This document shows positions 45,143-54,422 of a stretch of DNA of 64,000 nucleotides, one piece after another. Source of the DNA: Bacteroidales bacterium M5 (GTDB taxonomy: Bacteria; Bacteroidota; Bacteroidia; Bacteroidales; Muribaculaceae); the NCBI GenBank assembly GCA_001689535.1, contig LUJP01000071.1:1-64000 (forward strand), in the 5' to 3' direction. The notes below the pieces were generated by a model, which saw only the letters and a program-made list of their open reading frames with translations, was not told the origin of the DNA and ran no database searches. Both the position numbers and the translations under genes were made by a program. Every line of letters starts with the position of its first letter. Positions within the stretch are counted from its first letter, which is position 1.

Positions 45143-47509
45143 TTACTCGCTGCGCAGATGGTCCACGGGATTGCTGCGCGCCACACCGAGGCTATTGAAG
45201 GCCACCACAGCCAGCAGCACGGCGAGAATCAGCAGCAGACAGGCCACGATGGTAAGCGGTGCCAGCGACACCTGCTCGGCGAACTGCGACAGCCACCGCC
45301 GCCCCACGACTATAGCCACCGCACCGCCCGCCACAAGCGAGGGCAACGCCACCTTGAGTATCGAGCCGCAGAAGAGCTTGAGTATATCGGCAGCCGACTC
45401 GCCGTTGACCTTACGTATGGCTATCTCACGAGCGCGCCGCTGCGCCTCGTCGGCCGTATAGCCCACCAATCCGGTCATGGCTATCAGAAGTATGGCCAGT
45501 CCGGCTATCAGCACCGAAGTGGCGAAACGTCTCACAGGCTCCGTCATAGCCTCCACGTCCACCGACATCGGTGTGACATAAAGCTCCTTGTCGGGAATCA
45601 CGCGCGAAAGCACTTCCTGTGCCTGGTTCATGGTTTCCGGCGTAAGCGACGAGAATCTCACATACACATTGCTGTCGATTCTACGTGAAGGGAACCATAC
45701 GGCAGAACGGTCATCAAAGCCCCCGTTCTCAAAATGGTGCCTGCGCTGGTTGGCCACCACGCCGCACACCTCAAATTCTTCACTGCCCGTTGCAGTATGT
45801 TCAGAAATCTTGAAGCGTCGTCCCACTATATTCCTGTCCTTGACGCCGCTCAGCTTCTCAAGCACATCTATGAAGCGCTCCTCGACCACCACCAGGTTCA
45901 CGGTCGAATCGGCCAGCTCGCGGAAGGTGCCTCCCTGGAGGAACTTTATTCCGGCAGTAGCGAAAAACTCGGGATGGGTCCCATACATGTCGGCAACATT
46001 CACCTGCACGGAATAATCGTCGCCGAGCCACACATTGTTGCCGCTCGCGGGAGCGGTGGGATGCGACCAGGCCGACGCCACACTCTCCACGCAGCCCAGA
46101 TTGCGGAGCTCCGACACGAGAGCCTCCCTTTTATCCTGAGGCACACCCGAGAGATCCACATGCGCCAGATTCTTGTATTCGAATCCCATGTCGAGAGCAG
46201 CCATCATGTAATACTGACGCCCTACAATCACCAGCAGACATAGCAGCAGTCCAGAGGCGAAGAATTCCAGTGAGAGCAGGGCGAGTTTCCAGCCACGCCG
46301 TCCGCGCGCCACACCGCGAAACGCCGAGGCCACCGGAGTGCGGCAATAGAGCCATGCCGGCACGGCGCCTGTGATGGCAAGCAGCACCACCATCACCGCG
46401 CCCTCCACAAGCCAGAGATTGCCTATGGAGAAGAGCTGCGCGGGCGTGTAGCCCAAGAGACTTCGGCAGAGATCGGGAAAACAGAATGTGAGCAGCACGG
46501 CAAGCAGGGCCGACACCAGCAAGAAAAACAGGCTCTCGCCCATTATGCGGCCGAAGATGCGGGCCGAGGATGTGCCGTAGCACTTCCGCACGGCCATCTC
46601 CTTGGCACGGCGTCCCATCTGCCCTATGGTCACCAGCAGATAGTTGAGCGCGGCGCTCATGAGCAGAACCACGGCAAGAAATGTAAGCATCAGCGACATC
46701 GACTTCACGCTTTCCTGCGAGGAATAAAATCCCACAAGCGGCACGGGGCGCAAGGTGAAATGAAACATATCAAGCGCCTCCTTGTCAACATTATCCTCAA
46801 GCATGGCCCGGACACCGGGCTTGATATCATCCGGAACCACGCCCGAAGCGAGCCTGATGAAACTGCGGTAGCCGTCGTTACCCATCCAGTTATCGCGCCC
46901 GTCGTAGCTTACAAGGGCTATGGTGGGCAGACTCACATACACCACATTATCTATCATGGAGTTGAGAGGATAATCCTCGTAGACGCCCCCTATGGTAAGC
47001 TTGAACGAATCGGAAAAGCTCTGCACCGTAAATTCAAGCCCTATGACATCGCCACCTATCTTTTCGGCGAGCGACTGCGGAATCATCACCTGGCGCTCCA
47101 CCTCCATCACATCGTGCGGATCTCCGGCGATAATGCGGGTGGGGAGCACGTCGAAAAGCCGCTCGTCGGCCAGCCAGCCTCCGTCCACGTCGAAAGAACG
47201 GCCGTCGGCAAGCTTTATCTTCGTTTCCGACACCATCTGGCGTATACGGGTGCCGTCCTCCACCTGAGGGATATAACGTTTCATTCCGGGTGCAATGGCT
47301 CCGGGAGTAAAGCCGTATTCAGCAAATTCTCCATTTCTCTCAAACGTCTCCTTCACCACATATATGCGGTCAGCATTGGGGAAAAACGCGTCGTATGTCT
47401 GTTCGAACCACACTTTTGCCACGAGCAGAAACCCGATGGCCAGACCTACGGTGAGACACAGTATCTTGGTGAGATTGCGCCTTAGATCGGAAGTAAAGAA
47501 TTTCATCAT
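45143..47509 (-). CDS. MacB/FtsX-type ABC exporter permease
   Basis: 788 residues of an FtsX-superfamily permease with two membrane-periplasm modules. Hydrophobic segments lie near 17-35, 280-300, 330-350, 370-390, 420-440, 670-690, 720-745 and 760-780, with large periplasmic loops of MacB_PCD type. It partners the ATPase, HlyD-like adaptor and TolC-like genes just upstream to form a tripartite efflux pump; unlike E. coli MacB, the ATPase is a separate protein. Substrate unknown (peptide, lipid or antibiotic). It starts 2 bp after the ATPase ends. Confidence 0.85.
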   Translation of the reverse strand: MMKFFTSDLRRNLTKILCLTVGLAIGFLLVAKVWFEQTYDAFFPNADRIYVVKETFERNGEFAEYGFTPGAIAPGMKRYIPQVEDGTRIRQMVSETKIKLADGRSFDVDGGWLADERLFDVLPTRIIAGDPHDVMEVERQVMIPQSLAEKIGGDVIGLEFTVQSFSDSFKLTIGGVYEDYPLNSMIDNVVYVSLPTIALVSYDGRDNWMGNDGYRSFIRLASGVVPDDIKPGVRAMLEDNVDKEALDMFHFTLRPVPLVGFYSSQESVKSMSLMLTFLAVVLLMSAALNYLLVTIGQMGRRAKEMAVRKCYGTSSARIFGRIMGESLFFLLVSALLAVLLTFCFPDLCRSLLGYTPAQLFSIGNLWLVEGAVMVVLLAITGAVPAWLYCRTPVASAFRGVARGRRGWKLALLSLEFFASGLLLCLLVIVGRQYYMMAALDMGFEYKNLAHVDLSGVPQDKREALVSELRNLGCVESVASAWSHPTAPASGNNVWLGDDYSVQVNVADMYGTHPEFFATAGIKFLQGGTFRELADSTVNLVVVEERFIDVLEKLSGVKDRNIVGRRFKISEHTATGSEEFEVCGVVANQRRHHFENGGFDDRSAVWFPSRRIDSNVYVRFSSLTPETMNQAQEVLSRVIPDKELYVTPMSVDVEAMTEPVRRFATSVLIAGLAILLIAMTGLVGYTADEAQRRAREIAIRKVNGESAADILKLFCGSILKVALPSLVAGGAVAIVVGRRWLSQFAEQVSLAPLTIVACLLLILAVLLAVVAFNSLGVARSNPVDHLRSE

Positions 47510-47510
47510 G

Positions 47511-48194
47511 TCACATTCTGTCGTTAAGATTCTCCACTATCTGGCCGTCGAAAAGATTGATTATGCGGTCGGCCAGTGCCGCATCTTTCTGCGAATGGGT
47601 CACCATGACTATCGTGGCCCCGGCGCGGTGCAGCTCCGAGAGCAGTTCCATCACCTCGGCGCCGTTACGGGAGTCGAGGTTTCCGGTGGGCTCGTCGGCA
47701 AGTATCAGACCCGGTTCCGACACGATGGCGCGTGCTATGGCGGCTCTCTGCTGCTGACCGCCCGAAAGCTGCGAGGGATAATGACGGCTGCGGTGGGCTA
47801 TGCCCATACGGCGCATGGCCTCGTCAACGCGGCGGTTCTTCTCGGCCTTCGGAAGGTCGAGGCTGTTGAGCGGAAGCATAATGTTGTCGCGGATATTCAT
47901 CTCCTCTATAAGGTTGAACGACTGGAATATGAAGCCTATGCGGCCACGGCGCCACACCGTGCGCTGGCTTTCGCGCAGCGAACCCACCTCGGTGTCGCCA
48001 AGCAGATATTCTCCCGATGTTGGATTATCCAGAAGGCCGAGGATGTTGAGCAAAGTTGATTTACCACAGCCCGAGGGCCCCATCACGGCCACAAATTCGC
48101 CGTCGGCCACACTGAGCGACACGCCGTTGAGAGCTATGGTCTGAACGCTGTCGGAACGGAACACCTTTTTCAGGTTTTTGATTTCTATATTCAT
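47511..48194 (-). CDS. ABC transporter ATPase (MacB/LolD type)
   Basis: 227 residues, complete: Walker A GPSGCGKST (about 38-46), signature LSGGQQQRAAIARA (about 143-156), Walker B LILADEPTGNLDS (about 160-172), switch His in VTHSQKD. Drives the permease that follows. It follows the adaptor gene by 15 bp. Confidence 0.95.
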   Translation of the reverse strand: MNIEIKNLKKVFRSDSVQTIALNGVSLSVADGEFVAVMGPSGCGKSTLLNILGLLDNPTSGEYLLGDTEVGSLRESQRTVWRRGRIGFIFQSFNLIEEMNIRDNIMLPLNSLDLPKAEKNRRVDEAMRRMGIAHRSRHYPSQLSGGQQQRAAIARAIVSEPGLILADEPTGNLDSRNGAEVMELLSELHRAGATIVMVTHSQKDAALADRIINLFDGQIVENLNDRM

Positions 48195-48209
48195 AATTAT
48201 AAGGATTTG

Positions 48210-49463
48210 TTATTTATCGATTATTATTTTGTCAACATCACCGTAGTTGTTGTATGAGCTTATTATCACGCGCTCGCCAGGCTCGAGGCCTGAGGTCACT
48301 TCATAGAACTGTGGATTCTGGCGTCCTATGGAAATTTCGCGGCGTGTGGCCGACCGGCCGTCGGGGGCGATTACGTAAATCCACTTGCCGCCGGTCGACT
48401 GGAAGAATGACCCTTTCGGTACCAGCACGGCCCCGGCAGACTCTCCGAGCATGAGATCCACCGGATAGGTCTGGCCCACGCGCGGATTGGCAGGCAGCTC
48501 GCCGTCGATGATGAGGTCGGCGCGGAAATGCCCTTCCGACACCTCGGGATACACCTTGCTCACCGTAACGGGAATCTCCTTGCCGCCTCGACGCGCGCAT
48601 CCCTGCAACCCGGCCGACACGCGGTCTATATAATGCTCGTCTATCTGCACAGCGAGCTTGTAATTGTCGAGAATGTTTATCTGGCCCACCTGCTGACCGG
48701 CGCCGATATTCTGGCCGAGTTCGGCATTGAGGCTGCCGAGCTGTCCGGCGTGGGAGGCGCGGATGTTGAGATTGTCGGCACGCTGACGCACCAGCGCGAA
48801 GTTCTCGCGCATGTTCTGAAGGCTCTCGCGCATCATGCCAAGCTGAACGGATCGGTAGAGCGAGTCCTGACGCTGACGGCTCTGGAGCAGCTCCATGTTC
48901 TCACGCGCCAGCTCATAGTCCTCGCAGGCCTTCAGGTAGTCCTCGCGGGAGGTCAGGCGCTCGTTGTAGAGTTCGGTCTGCTGCGTGGCCAGACGCCGCT
49001 TGCGGTTGAGGTCGGTGCGCGCCGCCAGCAGGTCCTGCTTGATCTGCAGCCGCTCCTTCTCCATTGCAAGCTCGGTATCGCGCAGCATGTTCTGGCGCTC
49101 GGCAAGCTGCGACTCCGAGTCGAGAATCTGCTGCCGCAGTCCGGGATTGCGCAGAACGAGTATAACATCGCCGGGCGACACCATAGCGCCCTCTTCCTTG
49201 ACCTTAGACTCAACGATTCCCGTTTCGAGGGCCGAGATCTGCACCGTCATACCGGTCTCTATCCGGCCGTTGATGCGTATGTAGTCATTGAACAGGCCTT
49301 CGGTCACTTCGCCGATAACCATGGTGTCGGCCTTGGCTTCGTAGGTCGATGTCCCCGACGAGACCACAGCCCATACCACAGCCGCTATCACCGCCGCGCC
49401 TGCTGCCACCCACCATCCATACTTTTTTAACATCGGATGCTTCCGCTTGATTTCTATATCCAT
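48210..49463 (-). CDS. HlyD/MacA-type periplasmic adaptor
   Basis: 417 residues: a membrane-anchor helix (about 13-32), a barrel-sandwich hybrid with lipoyl half-motifs (ISALETGIVESKVKEEGA and ASHAGQLGSLN), a long alpha-hairpin coiled coil (about 110-230), a beta-barrel region and a membrane-proximal domain (IYVIAPDGRSATRREISIG). It links the inner-membrane ABC pump to the TolC-like protein encoded upstream. It follows the tolC-like gene stop by 5 bp. Confidence 0.93.
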   Translation of the reverse strand: MDIEIKRKHPMLKKYGWWVAAGAAVIAAVVWAVVSSGTSTYEAKADTMVIGEVTEGLFNDYIRINGRIETGMTVQISALETGIVESKVKEEGAMVSPGDVILVLRNPGLRQQILDSESQLAERQNMLRDTELAMEKERLQIKQDLLAARTDLNRKRRLATQQTELYNERLTSREDYLKACEDYELARENMELLQSRQRQDSLYRSVQLGMMRESLQNMRENFALVRQRADNLNIRASHAGQLGSLNAELGQNIGAGQQVGQINILDNYKLAVQIDEHYIDRVSAGLQGCARRGGKEIPVTVSKVYPEVSEGHFRADLIIDGELPANPRVGQTYPVDLMLGESAGAVLVPKGSFFQSTGGKWIYVIAPDGRSATRREISIGRQNPQFYEVTSGLEPGERVIISSYNNYGDVDKIIIDK

Positions 49464-49468
49464 AGTTC

Positions 49469-50764
49469 TTACTCTTTTATAAGTTTTTCGCCGTGATAGT
49501 AATCAAGTGTTATCCGGCTTATGATTTTTGCAATACGTTTTCCCTCATAGTTGGCGCGCGCGGTGGCAAGCTTGGTTCCGGAGGTGTAGAGCTCCACCGG
49601 CGAGGCGCCTCCGAGTTCGAACTTGCGGCGCACGGCCTCGTAGGCTATCTTTTCGGCGTCGAGGCGGCGGGATGCCGCGGTCATCTCGGCGTCGGCGGTA
49701 GCATAGTCGAGCGCGGCCTCGGCTGTGGCCTTCTCTATCTCATATTCCGTCTGGCTAAGCTTCACGCGGCTTTCACGCACTTCGATTTTGGCGCGCTTGA
49801 GCTTTCCGGACAGTGACAGCCCCGTAAATAGGGGGATTGACACCGTGAATCCCACATACTCGCCCATGTTGTCGTGCCACTGGTGGCTGAACGTAGGCAT
49901 GGGCTGAGCGGAATGCATCATCCGGTAGTACGACGTGGATATTCCGGCATTGAGCGAGATGCGGGGTGAGAATGCGCCACGGGCCGCTCTGAGCGCATAC
50001 TCGCTCTCGCGCAGCTCCAGGCGTGCCGCGGCTATGCGCGGATGCTCTCCGTAGTGGCCACGGTTGCCCTCGGCCACTTCCTCTTCTATAAGATCGAGAG
50101 GTTCGTCGGTAGGATTCATGCCCATTGCGCTCCGCAGGCCCAGATAGGCCTTGGCAAGCAGACCGCGCTGGTTGGCAAGTTCATATTCGTCGGCAGCCAC
50201 GAGCGCCTGTAGCTCGGCCACATCGGCCCCGCTGCGCATACCCAGACGCTCCCCGCGCTCGGTAGCCGCCAGGTCGGTGCTGTCGCGCTCGAGCTGATGG
50301 AGCATCTGCTCCACCATAGCCTTACAGTAAGACACGTTGTAGAACGACCGGATTACCTCAAGCGACACAAGATCGCGTTCAGCCGACGCCGCATGCTCGC
50401 GCCGCAGCTGGGCCACGCGGGCGGCTTTCAGATTGTTGACGTTGACCAGTCCGTCGAACACCGGCAGCGTCATGCCTATGCCGAAACCGGTGGAAAGGGT
50501 CTGGCGGTTGTCGTAGGTGTTTGTCTCCGGGTCAATGTTGCGGCCGAAGCTTATGTTGCCGTTTGATGAGAAGCTCACGTCAGGGAGCAGCCCCGAGAGT
50601 GCCATGCGCTTTTCGGCGGCCGCCTTCTCCACGTCGAGACGGCCCAGGATATTGCTGTGGGCATGGTCGCGGGCATACACCAGACAGTCATTGAGTGTCA
50701 TGGAGGCGTGTGCGCCATGCCCTGCGAGCAATGAAATGATGATGATTACTGATTGAAGTTTCAT
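49469..50764 (-). CDS. TolC-family outer-membrane efflux protein
   Basis: 431 residues from the ATG at 50764 with a signal peptide (MKLQSVIIIISLLAGHGAHA). The first half has helical heptad stretches of the outer-membrane factor family (ALSGLLPDVSFSSNGNISFGR, then coiled regions), and the second half repeats the pattern. The outer-membrane exit duct of the pump. The longer frame from 50815 has no signal sequence. It opens the efflux operon, divergent from the two-component genes. Confidence 0.92.
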   Translation of the reverse strand: MKLQSVIIIISLLAGHGAHASMTLNDCLVYARDHAHSNILGRLDVEKAAAEKRMALSGLLPDVSFSSNGNISFGRNIDPETNTYDNRQTLSTGFGIGMTLPVFDGLVNVNNLKAARVAQLRREHAASAERDLVSLEVIRSFYNVSYCKAMVEQMLHQLERDSTDLAATERGERLGMRSGADVAELQALVAADEYELANQRGLLAKAYLGLRSAMGMNPTDEPLDLIEEEVAEGNRGHYGEHPRIAAARLELRESEYALRAARGAFSPRISLNAGISTSYYRMMHSAQPMPTFSHQWHDNMGEYVGFTVSIPLFTGLSLSGKLKRAKIEVRESRVKLSQTEYEIEKATAEAALDYATADAEMTAASRRLDAEKIAYEAVRRKFELGGASPVELYTSGTKLATARANYEGKRIAKIISRITLDYYHGEKLIKE

Positions 50765-50892
50765 GGAGGCAAATTTACGGCGGCGAAACGTCGGCGCCCT
50801 GACATCGCTCCACAAACTGTATTTTCTGGCATAAGATTGTCTAATTTTTAGACATCCCCGTCGCCGGAGGCCCGTTTTTCCCAGGGCCAGGG

Positions 50893-50923
50893 GTTGCCGG
50901 TGACCCTATTAGTTATAATTTTG
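50893..50923 (+). promoter_or_regulatory. Promoter of the response regulator, with an unusually close start codon
   Basis: GTTG (50893-50896) and TAATTTTG (50916-50923) are 19 bp apart. The ATG at 50928 lies 5 bp after the -7 box, near where the transcript would begin, so the mRNA may be leaderless or nearly so. No ribosome-binding-like stretch precedes it. Confidence 0.55.
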
Positions 50924-50927
50924 CGTC

Positions 50928-51506
50928 ATGAAAATTCTGATAATCGACGATAATCCGGCGGTGAGAACCACACTGCGGCTCGTTCTGGCCGACGAAGACT
51001 GCGAGATTGCCGCCGTGGGTAACCCTCAGCTTATTCCGGCCCTGCTTCAGGGCGGCAATACCGATGCGGTGCTTCTTGACATGAATTTCGACAACGGACG
51101 CCTCGACGGTGCCGACGGCCTGTTCTGGCTCCGGCGCATAAAGGAGAGTCCCGACGCGCCGGCAGTGGTGCTGATAACCGCGTTCGGCGATGTTCCGCTG
51201 GCGGTGGAGGCCATGAAACTCGGCGCGGAGGACTTCGTGACCAAACCCTGGGACAACGACGAGCTGAAAGCCAAGCTGCGCCGTGCCGTCGCCGCCAACC
51301 GCCAGGCCAGGAAAGAACGCCAGGCAATGGGCAAAGCACTGGAACTCCAGCGGCGCGACAGCGAAAGAGCCTCAATGACGCTCGACCAGATTAAGACCGA
51401 ACATATTAACGAGGTGATAGCCGGATGCGGCGGCAACCTGAGCGCGGCCGCACAGCGTCTGGGCGTAAATCGGCAGACACTTTATAATCTCCTGAAAAAG
51501 AAATGA
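50928..51506 (+). CDS. RegA/PrrA-like response regulator
   Basis: 192 residues: a receiver domain with acidic pair D7-D8, phospho-acceptor Asp51 (VLLDMNF), Thr in LITAFGD and Lys in VTKPW, then a linker helix and a Fis-type HTH (NEVIAGCGGNLSAAAQRLGVNRQTLYNLL, about 160-190). There is no AAA+ sigma54 domain, so it is of the RegA/ActR type rather than full NtrC. It overlaps the kinase by 4 bp and is divergent from the efflux operon, its likely target. Confidence 0.93.
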   Translation: MKILIIDDNPAVRTTLRLVLADEDCEIAAVGNPQLIPALLQGGNTDAVLLDMNFDNGRLDGADGLFWLRRIKESPDAPAVVLITAFGDVPLAVEAMKLGAEDFVTKPWDNDELKAKLRRAVAANRQARKERQAMGKALELQRRDSERASMTLDQIKTEHINEVIAGCGGNLSAAAQRLGVNRQTLYNLLKKK

Positions 51507-52489
51507 GACACTTCCGGCTGAATTTCACCCTCCTTCTCATCGCAGTTGCAGCTTTAGCGGCGGCGGCCACATGGCTGTACAACGCGGGGCTGTGGCCTCA
51601 GGCCACCTTAGCCTCCGTGGCGGCTGCCGTATGCGCTGGCACGCTGGCACGGCTCGTTTGGAAACTCATTGACGTGATGTCCACTTTCGTGAGCGCGCTG
51701 GAGATGAACGACACCACCCTGCAGTTCGACTTCGGCAACGCCGACGCCTCTCTCTGCGGCATGGCCTGCGCAATGAACCGCATAGTGGAGATGTATCACG
51801 CCAACCTCCGCGAAATCGAGACAGGCAAGATATATTACGACCGCATACTCCGTGTAATGACCCACGAGATACGCAATTCCATGACGCCCATCTCGGCGCT
51901 GGCTTTCGACATGGAGCGGAACCCGGAGAAATACAGCGGCGAGCAGCTCCGTGAAGCCCTCGGGGTGATAAGCGCGCAGAGCCGGGGCATAAAGCGCTTT
52001 CTCGACTCCTACCACAGCCTCACACACCTTCCCCCGCCGGAACGAGAGGAGATCCGTGCCACCGACTTTTTCCGACGCATCCGGCAATCGGCCGTAGCGG
52101 AAACAACCGAAAGAGGGTTGCCGGAGAACACATGCCGCTTTTCGGCCGGAAAAGAAATGAGGTTATGCATCGACAGCGCCCTCATTGGCCAGGCGATGAT
52201 AAACCTTGTGCGCAACGCCCTCGACGCAGTCCAGAGCACCGAACGGCCCGAAGTCACGGTCACAGCCTCCGTATCCGACGGCCGTCCCTACATCACCGTG
52301 GCCGACAACGGCTGCGGCATGGACGCCCGTATCCGCGACTCCCTGTTCCAGCCCTTCGTCACCACCAAACCCGGCGGCAGCGGCGTAGGGCTCTGCCTCA
52401 GCAGCCAGATAGTAAGGCTCCACGGCGGCACCCTCCGCCTCCTCTCCACCTCCCCCTCCGGCACCACCTTCGCCATCACCCTCCCCTGA
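51503..52489 (+). CDS. Sensor histidine kinase
   Basis: 328 residues: one or two membrane helices at the N-terminus (about 8-48), a short linker, HisKA with the phosphoacceptor in MTHEIRNSM (His121), and HATPase motifs NLVRNALDAV (N box), VADNGCGM (G1) and GGSGVGLCLS (G2). No PAS or large periplasmic sensor domain is present, so sensing is probably intramembrane or cytoplasmic. It phosphorylates the response regulator encoded just upstream. Confidence 0.93.
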   Translation: MRHFRLNFTLLLIAVAALAAAATWLYNAGLWPQATLASVAAAVCAGTLARLVWKLIDVMSTFVSALEMNDTTLQFDFGNADASLCGMACAMNRIVEMYHANLREIETGKIYYDRILRVMTHEIRNSMTPISALAFDMERNPEKYSGEQLREALGVISAQSRGIKRFLDSYHSLTHLPPPEREEIRATDFFRRIRQSAVAETTERGLPENTCRFSAGKEMRLCIDSALIGQAMINLVRNALDAVQSTERPEVTVTASVSDGRPYITVADNGCGMDARIRDSLFQPFVTTKPGGSGVGLCLSSQIVRLHGGTLRLLSTSPSGTTFAITLP

Positions 52490-52521
52490 AGCCCATAAAT
52501 CTTTGCAAGCGAAGGAGATTA

Positions 52522-52553
52522 TTTGTGAGAAGAGCCCCAATCCGTTATATTTG
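52522..52553 (+). promoter_or_regulatory. Promoter of asnA
   Basis: TTTG (52522-52525) and TATATTTG (52546-52553) are separated by 20 bp, a full consensus; the ATG at 52573 is 20 bp downstream. Confidence 0.8.
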
Positions 52554-52572
52554 CAGGATAATAGTTAATTTT

Positions 52573-53607
52573 ATGGCACTGATAATTCCTGAGAAATATA
52601 AACAGAAGCTGCTGCCGGAAACTACGGAGGTGGCGATTAAGCAGATTAAAGATAGTTTTCAGACAGCACTGGCGGCCTCGCTGCGGCTGCGGAGGGTGAC
52701 GGCTCCGCTTTTTGTGCTGTCGGGCACGGGCCTGAACGACGACCTCAACGGCGTGGAGCGCGCGGTGTCGTTTCCCGTGGTCGACATGGACGGAGCTACT
52801 GCCGAGGTGGTCCATTCGCTTGCCAAATGGAAGCGCGCCAAGCTGGCGGCCTACGATATCGCTCCGGGATTCGGCCTGTATACTGACATGAATGCCATCC
52901 GCGCCTTCGAGGAGCTGGACAATATGCATTCGCTCTATGTTGACCAGTGGGACTGGGAGAAGACCATCACCCCTGCTGACCGTACTGTAACGTACCTGAA
53001 GGAGACGGTGAGAAAGATTTACAACGCCATGCTTGGAGTGGAAGCCGAGATTTATGAGCGGTTTCCGCATATAACGCCGGTGCTTCCACGCGAAATCACT
53101 TTCATCCACTCGCAGCAGCTTCTGGAGGAATATCCGGACTTTACACCGCAGCAGCGCGAGCGCGAGGCTGCACGTCGCTTCGGAGCCGTGTTCGTAATAG
53201 GAATCGGAGCACCGCTGTCGGACGGCCGTCCGCACGACCGCCGCGCTCCCGACTACGATGACTGGAGCACTCCCAACGAGGATGGTTTTACAGGATTGAA
53301 CGGCGATCTGATAGTGTGGGATCCGGTGCTTGATACTTCCATGGAGCTTTCATCGATGGGCATACGCGTTGACGCTGAGGCCATGCGCCGTCAGCTTGAG
53401 ATGTGCGGTTGTCCCGAACGGGCGTCGCTGCGGTTCCACAGCATGCTCCTTGGCGGAGAGCTCCCATTGTCGATAGGCGGAGGCATAGGGCAGAGCCGCC
53501 TGTGCATGTTCCTGCTGCAGAAAGCGCATATAGGCGAGGTCCAGGCCTCCCTCTGGCCCGAATCGCAAATCAAAGCCTGCGCCACCGCCGGCATCACGCT
53601 GATTTAA
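52573..53607 (+). CDS. asnA: Ammonia-dependent asparagine synthetase
   Basis: Makes asparagine from aspartate, ammonia and ATP. The 344-residue protein resembles class II aminoacyl-tRNA synthetases: an N-terminal helix (IPEKYKQKLLPE), the core VDMDGATAEVVHSLAKWKR, YTDMNAIR, the motif 2 region SLYVDQWDWEK and the terminal GGGIGQSRLCMFLL, all typical of AsnA. The frame extends upstream to 52132 through the kinase's shadow; the promoter and family start at 52573 decide the start. Confidence 0.97.
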   Translation: MALIIPEKYKQKLLPETTEVAIKQIKDSFQTALAASLRLRRVTAPLFVLSGTGLNDDLNGVERAVSFPVVDMDGATAEVVHSLAKWKRAKLAAYDIAPGFGLYTDMNAIRAFEELDNMHSLYVDQWDWEKTITPADRTVTYLKETVRKIYNAMLGVEAEIYERFPHITPVLPREITFIHSQQLLEEYPDFTPQQREREAARRFGAVFVIGIGAPLSDGRPHDRRAPDYDDWSTPNEDGFTGLNGDLIVWDPVLDTSMELSSMGIRVDAEAMRRQLEMCGCPERASLRFHSMLLGGELPLSIGGGIGQSRLCMFLLQKAHIGEVQASLWPESQIKACATAGITLI

Positions 53608-53624
53608 CCGAATAGAACTTAGGC

Positions 53625-53640
53625 AAGATTTATAAATCTT
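53625..53640. repeat. 16-bp perfect palindrome before the S23-type gene
   Basis: AAGATTTATAAATCTT reads the same on both strands. It is followed by an AT-rich tract whose TTATACGA-TTA core recurs at 54291-54303. Confidence 0.7.
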
Positions 53641-53703
53641 ATACGAATTATTTTTATAATTCCATAATTTTATGCACTTTTACGCCAAATTGCACCATCA
53701 TCT

Positions 53704-54252
53704 ATGAGCAACCGGTTTCTAAGAATCAGCGGGGACTATACCGATTGGAATATCTATAGGAAATCGGTAGTGATATGCGATGTCACAGAAATGTTCATAA
53801 ATCGGGCATTACCCAAAGGGTCGCGAACAATCGACCAGATGCGTCAGGCAGCCCGTTCATGCAAGCAAAATATAGTGGAAGGAGTGAGCGACTCTACAGT
53901 TTCGGCCGAAATGTGCATCAAGCTTCTCGGCGTGGCGCGCGGCTCAGTGCGTGAACTTCTTGAAGATTATGGAGACTTCCTGCGCCAGAATGAATTGGAG
54001 ATATGGCACGCCGATGACGAGCGAACACTCAGCACACGGAGATACTGCATCAATAACGACAATCCACGCGATTTTGTCGTGAAATGCTGGGAACGAAGCG
54101 ATGAGACCGTAGCCAACATAATGCTCACCCAAATACGCCAAATCGACGCAATGTTAGCCAAGCTACTGAAGAAAATAGAAGTTGAGTTTATAGCACAAGG
54201 CGGCATTAAAGAGGCCATGTCAAAAGCTCGTCGCAACAGCAGAGGATATTAA
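53704..54252 (+). CDS. Four-helix-bundle protein of the S23 (IVP) family
   Basis: 182 residues with the S23/IVP signature: DWNIYRKSVVICDVTEMFINRALPKG, RQAARSCKQNIVEG and the helical EMCIKLLGVARGSVRELLEDYGDFLR. Members form pentameric four-helix bundles and often occur in 23S rRNA intervening sequences or alone near mobile DNA; their role is not established. The C-terminal extension (about 150-182) is a suffix seen in Bacteroidetes members. No rRNA is present here. AT-rich palindromic sequences flank the gene on both sides. Confidence 0.75.
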   Translation: MSNRFLRISGDYTDWNIYRKSVVICDVTEMFINRALPKGSRTIDQMRQAARSCKQNIVEGVSDSTVSAEMCIKLLGVARGSVRELLEDYGDFLRQNELEIWHADDERTLSTRRYCINNDNPRDFVVKCWERSDETVANIMLTQIRQIDAMLAKLLKKIEVEFIAQGGIKEAMSKARRNSRGY

Positions 54253-54271
54253 AAGGCCATCGGGAACTAAG

Positions 54272-54309
54272 TTTTATAAGTCTTATAAGATTTATACGAT
54301 TTATAAAAA
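54272..54309. repeat. AT-rich palindromic tract after the S23-type gene
   Basis: Contains an inverted repeat TATAAG-T-CTTATA (54275-54287), the palindrome CTTATAAG (54282-54289) and a TTATACGA-TTA core shared with 53639-53650. The two tracts bracket the gene. Confidence 0.55.
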
Positions 54310-54341
54310 TAAAATACCATTCGTCTCGCAGGCAAAGAGAA

Positions 54342-54381
54342 GCGGGAGAAGCGCACCACGTAGATGCATTCATCCTCCCGC
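54342..54381 (-). terminator. Possible terminator of the 54-residue gene
   Basis: A 7-bp stem (54342-54348 with 54375-54381) lies about 40 bp past the stop in the minus direction, followed there by TTCTCTTTGCC. Confidence 0.4.
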
Positions 54382-54422
54382 AGGGTATGGCGGCATAAAA
54401 CCGCTTGTCTTACGGCCTGTCA

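Noticed and set aside
52132..52572. Extended asnA start or overlapping gene
   Set aside because: The upstream extension reads through the kinase 3' end as an Arg/Pro-rich shadow; the promoter and family start mark 52573.
4299..54252. Prophage suggested by holin-like, S23-type and methyltransferase genes
   Set aside because: These genes are tens of kilobases apart and no structural, portal, terminase or integrase gene is present.
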